Of a DNA stretch of 64,000 bases, positions 34,312 to 64,000 are shown one piece after another. The position numbers and the translations under genes were made by a program. The DNA is from Stramonita haemastoma (taxonomy: Eukaryota > Mollusca > Gastropoda > Neogastropoda > Muricidae). The stretch's first letter is position 1. Each line of letters opens with the position of its first letter. Under the pieces are notes generated by a model. That model worked only from the letters and a program-made list of their open reading frames with translations. It was not told where the DNA came from and ran no database searches. Location: contig CM060327.1 of the NCBI GenBank assembly GCA_030674155.1, positions 21,354,293 through 21,418,292 on the forward strand, read 5' to 3'.

Positions 34312-34522
34312 GGAACCTTCGGATGAGACTATAGCTATAGACAGAGGCCCCGTGTGCGAACGCACGCAGAACATCTTGCGCACACGTTAAATCCTACTCC
34401 ACTTTTCGTAAGGGTAGGCTATTGTGTGCCAGTGGGAACAGATGACAAGATTGACAAAAATAGCATACACACGGGGACTGGATGAAAAAAGTACATGAGT
34501 GCTTATTCCATTATCCTCGATA

Positions 34523-34566
<44 letters not shown>

Positions 34567-34571
34567 AAATA
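34312..34571 (+). mobile_element. SINE A, 5' truncated
   Basis: From cttcggatgagac to a long (AAAT)n tail; the head is absent. Confidence 0.82.
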
Positions 34572-34744
34572 ACGGAAGTCACTGTGAGATCATAAGTAAA
34601 CGTTGGCTGGATAAGAAGTTTGCCTGTATGGCTGTTTTCAAGTAGGCCTAGCCTAGCTACCTCACCATACAGGCAACCACACTCCGACTTCAGAGGATTT
34701 TTTTCTTTCTCGTTAAAAGGGAGAGTAAAGGTTGTTATGCCAAG

Positions 34745-34945
34745 ACCTTGTCATGGATGAACATAGACAATGTCAACATATGGATAGAGATAAACAATCT
34801 CAACATATGGATAAAGATAAACAATCCCAAGGTATGGATGAAGACAGTCTCAACATATGGATAAAGATACACAATCTCAACAGAAGGATGAAGATAGACA
34901 ATCTCAACATAAAGGAAGAAGATTAGACAAACTCAACATGGCATT
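34745..34945. repeat. 30-bp minisatellite
   Basis: Six to seven copies of a unit like caacatatggataaagataa with acaatct. It happens to be open on the plus strand as a charged repeat peptide, but without other coding signs. Confidence 0.75.
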
Positions 34946-34977
34946 TCAAAACTTAGCAACAGACCAGTATAGGTTTT

Positions 34978-35280
34978 GAAATCAACAACTGTGGTGCAGT
35001 GGGTAACGCTTTGAGTTCGAATCTCAGTAGACTCATAGGGATGTTTCGGACTCCAGCCTGCTCTTACCCAGAGTGAGTGTGCTATGGGCTCAGTGGGAAA
35101 ACTGGGACCACACAGTCGAACTTCATCTACTTTACGGATACGATTTTGAGTGTTGCTCAATTGACCAACACTGCAGGTGTCTGTATCTCTCGGGCCAGGT
35201 TGACGCCGGGATGTATTATGACAGGAAGCGTAGAATACAACCCTTACAATAGTCTCAAAGCACGTGCACTTCTTTAGCAG
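34978..35280 (+). mobile_element. tRNA-headed SINE
   Basis: The head reads gtggtgcagtgggtaacgc then gagttcgaatctcag (A and B boxes). It is followed by about 230 bp of body unrelated to SINE A or D. Confidence 0.55.
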
Positions 35281-35332
35281 TGTCACAACTACATCATCTC
35301 CATTGTCTTTGATTATCATTATGCAATTAAAG

Positions 35333-35812
35333 AAAATGACCTCTGATTCAGTGGCTCTTCTCTATGGTGCAGAAACGTGGAGAGTGAACAAGAAGTTGGA
35401 GAGCAGGTTGAGAGGCTTTGAGGGGAGGTGCCTGAGGAGGATTCTTAAGATCAGGTGGGAGCAGAGGGCGATGAATGAGGAAATCTGGAGGAGGACAGGC
35501 TTCAACAACATTGTGCTGCAGGTGAAGCAACGGCGCTGGACCTGGCTTGGCCATGTCTTACGCATGAAAAAAGGCAGACACCCTCTTGAGGCCTTGTCCT
35601 GGGCACCTCCTGGGAAGCAAAACAGAGGCCGACCCCTTGGGACCTGGAGAAGGACTGTGGAGGAGGAAATGAAGATAATGGGAAAGACCTGGAATGAGTT
35701 GCAGTGGCTCGCCCAAGATAGGATTGCCTGGAGGTCCCTTGTCTGTGCCTTGTGCCCCCCCTCCCCCCCCCCCTCCCCCCCCCCCCCCAGCGGGGCCACG
35801 AGGATTGAGTGA
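35333..35812 (+). pseudogene. RTE-like LINE reverse transcriptase C-terminal fragment
   Basis: Open frame with LYGAETWRVNKKLE, RCLRRILKIRW, RRWTWLGHVLRM, NRGRPLGTWRRTVEEE and DRIAWRSLVCALCPP, the standard C-terminal motifs of this LINE group. The polymerase core is absent, so it is a 5'-truncated, dead copy. A C-rich stretch and GAGTGAGTGAG tail end it. Confidence 0.85.
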
Positions 35813-35819
35813 GTGAGTT

Positions 35820-35879
35820 TGTAACAGTGATTTTAATCTATAAACACATACCTTTACAATGTTGTTATAATACTTTTCA

Positions 35880-35954
<75 letters not shown>

Positions 35955-36490
35955 ATATATACTTAGCCTAACAATGCATTTGTGATACTGTTTAAAATCT
36001 ATCAATACATAACCTTACAATGCCTCTCTAACGATGTTTTCAATCTGTAGATACATGGCTTTACAATGACTTTGTAATATTATTTTCAATCTATAGACAC
36101 ATAGCCTTACAATGCCTTTGTAACAGTGTTTTCAATCTATAAACACATAACCTTAAATGCCTTCAAAATGGTGTTTTCAATCTATAATACATGGCTTTAC
36201 AATGCCTTTGTAACAGTGTTTTCAATCTATAAACACATAGCCTTACAATGGCTTTGTAACAGTGTTTTCAATCTATAAACACATAGCTTTACAATGCCTT
36301 TGTAACAGTGTTTTCAATCTATAGATACATGGCTTTACAATGCCTTTATAACAGTGTTTTCAATCTATAAACACATAGCCTTACAATGCCTCTGTAACAG
36401 TGTTTTCAATCTACAGACACATGGCTTTACAATGCCTTCGTAACGGTGTTTTCAATCTATAGACACATGGCTTTACAATGACTTTGTGAC
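35820..36490. repeat. 47-bp minisatellite with (TA)n interruption
   Basis: A dozen or so copies of a unit with ctttacaatgcctttgtaac, agtgttttcaatctat and aaacacatag. A (TA)n run at 35880-35960 splits the first copy from the rest. Confidence 0.88.
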
Positions 36491-36599
36491 AGGTAAGACA
36501 AAGGGATTGTGATCCTTTTTCAGTGTGACCAAGATCCCTGAGAAAGTGGTAACAATGCCTTCTTCTTCAAATTAAAGCACAAACAACGATTACACCCAC

Positions 36600-38250
<1,651 letters not shown>

Positions 38251-38255
38251 TATAT

Positions 38256-38313
<58 letters not shown>

Positions 38314-38317
38314 TATA

Positions 38318-39212
38318 CCGTAAAATCCTAGCATACGCCCACCCTGTGCATGATTTAGGGCAAAATTGGGGTGGGCGTTTGCTAGGGATAGACCCTTCGC
38401 ACAAATAATTTTTCCTGCTCAACCTGTAATTGAGTGAATACAAACCCCAAAAGCATGTAAGTTAGGTCATGTGAATAAAAGTGAAGGAAAATAGAAAAAA
38501 AAGGGATTTTGAGGCAAAGAAGGGCAATGAGTTCCATCGCTTTCGTTGTAGGTCTTGTTTCGCAATACCTGCCTTCAGATCTTTCATCTTCCAGATAATG
38601 CAGCACACCTTGGTCGACATGCCAGATTAACTGTGGTCCTTTTGACAGTTTCGTTTTGTTTGTCTTTACCCTACTGCTGTTCAAGTCTATCTCTGTTTTC
38701 ATTCCATTCCCTGATCCTCTTCCTATCCACAGAAAATTCACGGGCACACTCCGAAACATTCCCACCTGCTTCGTTATCCAGATACTGGAGGGCTTCCAAT
38801 TTGAAAGATACAGTGTAAGAATGTCGCTTTGGCATTTTGCAAAAATGGCACAGAGAGATTCAAGAACCAACTTCCGGCCACCATGAAGCGTGGTCAAAGT
38901 ATCAGTACATCACTGACAGACAAAAGACGTCAGTGGAAAAAGCATGACGTAATTTTAATTCACTTTGTTGGAGATTGGTGGGAGTGAGGAGAGGGGACAA
39001 AGAATAAGAAAAAAGGAAAGAAACAGAAAAGGTAAAGAAGGGGGAAAAGATGACTTTTAGAACAGTGTGCACAAATCCTATTGAAAGTGAGCATAGTGTC
39101 TTTGAAAAAAGCAGGGTGGGCGTTTGCTAGGTAGTTACCCCTGTGCACAACTTTTGGCCCAAAGTGGGGGGTGGGCGTTTGCTAGATTGTGGGCTTATGC
39201 TAGGGATTTTAC

Positions 39213-39214
<2 letters not shown>
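38318..39214 (-). mobile_element. pogo-like (Tc1/mariner superfamily) DNA transposon, internally deleted
   Basis: The ends are inverted repeats, ccgtaaaatcc-tagcata at the left and the complement of tatgctagggattttacgg at the right. They are flanked by TA inside (TA)n arrays on both sides, as expected for TA-targeting elements. Subterminal copies of ggtgggcgtttgctag occur three times. The interior keeps only the start of a transposase (minus strand), so the element is non-autonomous. Confidence 0.82.
38671..38835 (-). pseudogene. Transposase N-terminal helix-turn-helix remnant
   Basis: 54 codons from MPKRHSYTVSFKLEAL to a TAG, with ECAREFSVDRKRIREW. This resembles the Brinker/pogo-type DNA-binding domain of pogo-like transposases and the host genes derived from them. 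No DDE catalytic domain follows; the sequence after the stop decays. Confidence 0.7.
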
Positions 39215-39274
<60 letters not shown>

Positions 39275-40370
39275 TATTATATACATATACATATATATTG
39301 TGCATATACATTATATATATATATGCCTGAGTGCGTGCGTGTATGTGTGCACACTTGCGAGCGCAAGTGTGGTTTGTTTTGGGTTTATTTTTACCCAGGC
39401 AGCACAGCTAGCTTCGTCCATTGTCCACGTTACCTCAGTTTTTCACGATCTCTAACCCAGACCATGTCTATTCTTGGAAGCCATTTTGGGCCTAGTCTAG
39501 ATGTACAAACTGGCCAAAGTCGCTAGCCAAGGATAGGTCTTATGGTTGGAAGCATGCTGACATCCTAAGGCAACTTATGCTAGTCCAGCATTGGCGCACA
39601 CCTTAAGCTAATGCTAATTAACCTTTAGGGCCGGTGTTGGCTCCCAAGGTAAGGCTCCCAAGGTAAGGTTATAGCTGACTAAGACAGCAATGTTAGCCTC
39701 CCAGGGTAGCCAATATTGGTCTAAGGTTGGTGGTAAACCAAGAGGGGGCTACATACACCCCAGCCCTGTAGTTCGCCTGTGATGATGAATGTTTTTATAG
39801 GGTATAAGTTTGTTCTTGCAGAAAACACTCTGAATATTCTTCCGTGTTGTGCTGTTTTTGGCACTACATTAAGAACGAAGCCCAGAATCTATTACCTTTA
39901 TCTACAAAACTTGCTGGAAAATATGTTGTCTACACGTGTGCAGCATCTCTCAGCTTAGGAAGAACATTTTTGGCATCTGTTAAATGGAGCTGGAATGTTG
40001 TGGTGAATGCAATCTCCATCCAGATGGGTATATATCCTTCTGTTTAATTCACCCACATAGTGTAGTCTTTTTACCCTGTTGTACATGACTTTTGTGTGAC
40101 AAGTGAGGGAAGGCGTAGTGCAAGACAAGCACTATAAATTGAATTTTAAATATTGCAGTTTTCATAATTATACCCATAATGAGCTTTGAGTGTTACTGAT
40201 TTTCAAGAAAAAAATGCCCCCCCCCCCTCCCCAAAACTTATAACTATCAATAGTAGAAAAAAGTAGCATTTGATTTGACCCTGCGGCGACATCATAAAAA
40301 GAAAAGAGCAGAGTGCAGTCCATGAAAGTGGAAGATGGGGCAGAAACAGAAGATATGGGTGGAAAGGTAA
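39215..40370. other. Intergenic, no gene seen
   Basis: A (TA)n run to 39270, then mixed unique sequence with a small repeat of cccaaggtaaggtt near 39640-39670. No exon or SINE recognised. Confidence 0.5.
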
Positions 40371-40380
40371 GCAAAAGGTA

Positions 40381-40652
40381 AAGGTGTCCCATAGCCTGTG
40401 TGGTTGTAGGGAAGCCTCAGCTTCTCTAGGGTCCGGCATATTGAGGGCAGTGCCCATCTCCTCTCCCTCGCTGCTTTACCTTCCCTGACCCTAAAGAGGG
40501 CAGGTACCCGTTTACAATTGGGTGAACTAGGGGACTGTACTGAAGCCTAGGTGAGCAAACGGTCTTCCATCCATTTGATAACCACTACTCAATGCTGCTT
40601 AACTTTAGCCTGGGGAAAGCAAGAGCTCTGACCACTGAGCTATCCACTAAAT
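40381..40652 (-). mobile_element. 5S rRNA-containing SINE (family D)
   Basis: Minus-strand copy. On the plus strand it reads cttctctagggtccggcata, accttccctgaccctaaag and caatgctgcttaacttt, then the complement of the tRNA-like head ctgaccactgagctatcc. Confidence 0.78.
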
Positions 40653-40684
40653 TAACCACCCTCAAAAAACCTTTGTGAAGACGG

Positions 40685-40768
40685 GACAGCCTAGTGGTCA
40701 GAACACCCTGGACCAGCATATATGGGCCTCAGTATGATGGCCCACCGTGTTCTGACCACTAGGCTGTC
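40685..40768. repeat. Head-to-head SINE A heads, perfect 22-bp palindrome arms
   Basis: gacagcctagtggtcagaac at 40685 is repeated in inverted orientation at 40747-40768 around a 40-bp spacer. Both arms are the A-box part of a SINE A head. Confidence 0.8.
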
Positions 40769-40789
40769 TAAGGGTAGGCTTAGATAGGA

Positions 40790-41236
40790 AGGACGGTGGC
40801 AGAATGGTTAAGACGTTCGCCTGCCAATATGTAAATCGTGAGTTTCTGGGTTCGAACCCAGCCTCGCCCTTTCTTCCCAGTTTGACGAAAAAATTGAACT
40901 GAATGTCAAAGTCATTCGGATGAGACTCGAAACCGAGGCCCCGTGTGCGAATGCACGCAGAACATCTTGCGCACACGTTAAAACCCCGTTCCACCTTTCG
41001 GAAGAGTAGGCCATCGTGTGCCGGTAGGAGCGGATGACAAAATTATAACAAACCAGCATGCACACAGGTGTCGTGTTTAGACACCATCCCTGAAGAAAAA
41101 TCGGGGAGTTGGAGTTGGGGATCTTTGCGCCTGGTGGCAGCATGATCTGTGGCTCTGTAGGTCAAATGCAAGCGCTTTGATTTGTCTTTACAAGAGATAG
41201 CGCTATACAAATTCCATGTATTAATTAATTAATTAG
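40790..41236 (+). mobile_element. SINE B: tRNA-like head, shared central domain, LINE-like tail
   Basis: The head has tggcagaatggttaagacg and gggttcgaaccc. The central domain (ttcggatgagac through gtaggccatcgtgtgccgg) is that of SINE A. The 3' end (gtaggtcaaatgcaagcgct, gcgctatacaaattccatgt, ATTA tail) is that of the LINE ending at 5130. Confidence 0.82.
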
Positions 41237-41409
41237 GCTATCCCATCCTCCACTTAACACTGCAAGTGGAGAAAGCTGGTCCCATCATCATTACAATGCC
41301 CGCATGACCACTTTCCATTAATTAAAGGACCAGTATAGTGTACCAGTCTGATTTTTTACATTCATCATGTTTACAGGACAGGCCCAGAATTCAACAAAAC
41401 CCTGAGAAA

Positions 41410-41485
41410 GGCACAACAGAGAGGGGAATGGAGGGAACTGGTTGTCAAGTCTTCATGGGTGCCCCCATGGTCGCCAGACTAAGGG
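41410..41485 (+). mobile_element. LINE 3' fragment
   Basis: gttgtcaagtcttcatgggtg and cgccagactaaggga recur at about 49620-49665, marking the 3' end of one LINE family. Confidence 0.45.
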
Positions 41486-41590
41486 ATAGATAAATAGATA
41501 GATAGAATGTTTACAGTTCTGAATGGAACACACTCATCTGGTACCATGAACATGAAAAAAACACTTCAGATTCAAGAATTTTTTCACTGC

Positions 41591-41596
41591 TTTATT
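41591..41596 (-). promoter_or_regulatory. Candidate polyadenylation signal of catalase
   Basis: AATAAA on the minus strand about 1.29 kb after the inferred stop. The stretch between (41600-42880) is free of SINEs and suits a long 3' untranslated region. Confidence 0.4.
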
Positions 41597-42882
41597 TCGT
41601 ATCCCTTTCTTGAAATCAGAGATGCTTATACAGTGTATTGAACGCAATTCCAGTATCACATATGATTTAAATTTTCAAGAAAACATATGAACATTAGTAT
41701 AAAATTATTTAATTCATGTTTCTTAGACCATTACCATGGTTCAATTTGGTGATGTGTTGAACACATCCATCAAATCCTTTAAAAACTTATTTGAATTTAA
41801 CAATCATATGCACAATCTTTAAACTAAACACTCAATTTTGGAACTGAAAACATTTGACAATTTTTTCTCTTTTTTTTCAGATTATCATTCATCAACTCAT
41901 TGTAGACAGAACAATCAGCTGAAACAAAGCAACAAGTAATCTGATGGACTGCAAAAAAAAAAAATCTAATTGCAAATGGGAATGAAATAAACCCAGTGAA
42001 TACATGCTACAGACAGACATGTTTAGGCTGTGCTAAAGATTGTTCTCTGATTACTTCATTATGAACTTGTACTGTTTATCATATGAAGCTCTGTAAAAAA
42101 ACAAAAAAAAAAAACTGTCCCCTATCCAAAATTTTAAGGAGGGGAAAAATTAGATATGATACACGTTTTCTGCAGCAACCATTGGAACACAGTGCTGTCT
42201 CTCACTTCTTTGCAAATTCAATCTCCCTGACCCCTATGATTATATGCAAGCCCATTTCAGACATGAACAGAATAAACTATCTTCCTCCAATTTTCAGACA
42301 TAAACAATAAGACAAACAGAAATTACAACCATTACCCACAGGTTTAATCAATACTGAAAAACAAATCAAGCTGCAAGATTTAACATAAATGAATCTTTAA
42401 ACACATGTAGTACAAAACAACAACAACAAAGCCAAAAACGAAAGTGGTAACATTGAAGCAAAATCTGGAAAAATCAAATGTCTCAGAATAAATATCTGAC
42501 ACCAATGAATTCTAGTACTTTCAAACATCAATGTCTTGCCAACATGTACTTTCAAGCAGCAATATCTGTCCAGCATTCTGATTCACTTTCAAATCATCCA
42601 AAGCCACAGTCAGAACCTTCTTTCCAATGTATTATTATCCAAAATATACATTGTCCATTTTTGTGTGTGTATATACACGAATGTGTACATGTGTATGTGT
42701 GTGTGTGTATGTGTGTGTGTGTGTGTGTAAGTGGTGTGTGTGTAAGTGTGTGTGTGTGTAAAAGTGTGTGAGTGAGCTGTGTGTCAAACAGTCTTCACTG
42801 GTAAACAAAAAAAACAAACAAAAAAAAGTGCCACGAGGAATGGAAATCCGCCCAGTAGTGTTGCAGGTATTGCTGAATCTTC

Positions 42883-63265
<20,383 letters not shown>

Positions 63266-63403
63266 GATGACTGTTAGTTGATGACGACCTGCAAAACGAT
63301 CACAACTGGCCGAAATAACCTGCAAAACTTTGGGTGCGATCCTTTTATGCACAGCTATCGGACACACCGCAAAACGCTAGGCCTATCGAGAAGTCTTGAC
63401 ATA

Positions 63404-63433
63404 GACCTTGACCCTGTCTGAGTTCAAAGTGCA
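63404..63433 (-). promoter_or_regulatory. Candidate nuclear-receptor elements upstream of catalase
   Basis: agttcaaagtgca (63421-63433) is a DR1-like pair of half-sites. The neighbouring gaccttgacc (63404-63413) reads GGTCAAGGTC on the other strand. They lie 139-168 bases upstream of the catalase ATG. Mammalian catalase is known to respond to PPAR through DR1 sites; use here is only inferred. Confidence 0.3.
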
Positions 63434-63492
63434 AAAGAAGGGCTTATCGTTAGAGGCCTTGTCGAGGTTAAAAAATATATTTCCGTTTCGAT

Positions 63493-63764
63493 CTTTTTGT
63501 TTGTTTACTTTTTTTTTCTTTTTAGTGACGATGAGGGTTGTTTTGTGTAACATTCCTAAAAACGTTATGCCACTATTTGCATGATATGTCCCAAAGGTAT
63601 ATATATCAGTGCCAATTCCACTCCTGAAAGTTCTTCGGATGAGACTATAAACCTAGTAGACCTAATAGGCTACCTTTGGGACATATCAAAATAGGGGCAT
63701 AAGGAGTATAGGAATGTCACACGAAACAACCTTCATCGTTACTAAAAAGAGAACAAACAAAAGA
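63493..63764. repeat. Foldback inverted repeat upstream of catalase
   Basis: Arms 63493-63599 and 63671-63764 are about 85 percent complementary by eye (tgacgatgagggttgttt against aacaaccttcatcgtta). The 70-bp spacer holds a SINE A scrap (cttcggatgagactataaac). Confidence 0.82.
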
Positions 63765-64000
63765 AAAGGACAAACAGCAGGCCTACTCCGGCAGTCATAG
63801 TCGAATGAAATAATTTTTTTTTTTTTTTACACAAAGATGGGGATTTTTAAGCCAAGCATTAGTAAACATACATACACTAAAAAAATCATACCAATAAAAT
63901 TTGGAAGTCAGTAAAACATCTAGGGGAAAAAACATATTCTCACATTATTCAATAACACATAAGTATAATTATTAAAATTATAAACTTTCCACTACTAAGG
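63765..64000. other. Window edge, no feature
   Basis: AT-rich sequence with a T-run (63811-63828); nothing recognised. Confidence 0.5.

Noticed and set aside
34732..34926. Charged repeat peptide gene
   Set aside because: Open frame through a 30-bp minisatellite, with no splice context or conserved motif.
35820..36490. CRISPR-like array
   Set aside because: Units are contiguous 47-bp tandem copies without unique spacers, and the DNA is animal.

Overview
The window looks like nuclear DNA of a mollusc, most likely a gastropod (inference). It has spliced genes with GT-AG introns, dense microsatellites, tRNA-derived SINEs and LINE fragments. It also carries a seven-transmembrane receptor with CUB, LDL-receptor-A, C-type-lectin and leucine-rich-repeat ectodomains, the architecture known from the pond-snail receptor GRL101. 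All three protein genes lie on the minus strand. No prokaryotic gene organisation or CRISPR array is present.

Positions 1-13.3 kb hold the 5' half of a pyridoxal kinase gene; its C-terminal exons lie beyond position 1. It has two different first exons (13145-13270 and 7512-7610) that each encode the N-terminal strand and can both splice in frame to the same exon 2. A 5'-truncated, decayed LINE of the CR1/L2 type (about 1800-5130) sits in the intron between exons 2 and 3, interrupted near its 3' end by a SINE. A tRNA-Leu(CAG) gene lies on the plus strand 310 bp upstream of the kinase start.

Positions 17.2-30.7 kb hold the GRL101-like receptor in five recognised exons. Introns contain (CAT)n/(CGT)n arrays, CA/GT repeats and several SINEs. 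Three single-base frameshifts are needed to read it through. A short CUB exon between the first two recognised exons was not found.

Positions 30.8-41.6 kb are intergenic: a GATA/GACA satellite block, an RTE-type LINE 3' fragment, a 47-bp minisatellite and a pogo-like DNA transposon with terminal inverted repeats.

Positions 41.6-63.3 kb hold a catalase gene of 12 inferred exons, 11 of them found. Exons 1-3, 5 and 9-12 are clean. Exons 4, 6 and 7 carry several one-base losses, and exon 8 (about 69 residues) is not in the sequence. The stretch from about 50.1 to 53.4 kb looks like unpolished sequence. Two catalase exons have tandem duplications that copy the splice acceptor plus the first codons, eightfold at exon 6 and twofold at exon 3. 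At exons 4 and 9, LINE-like (TTA)n tails run right up to the acceptor. A 100-bp inverted repeat lies just upstream of the gene.

Repeats dominate elsewhere. One SINE family joins a tRNA-like head to the internal promoter region of 5S rRNA. Two other SINE types share a central domain of about 150 bp, and one of these ends in the same 3' tail as the resident LINE. Pyridoxal kinase and catalase are housekeeping enzymes and the receptor is a signalling protein, so I see no functional link among the three.
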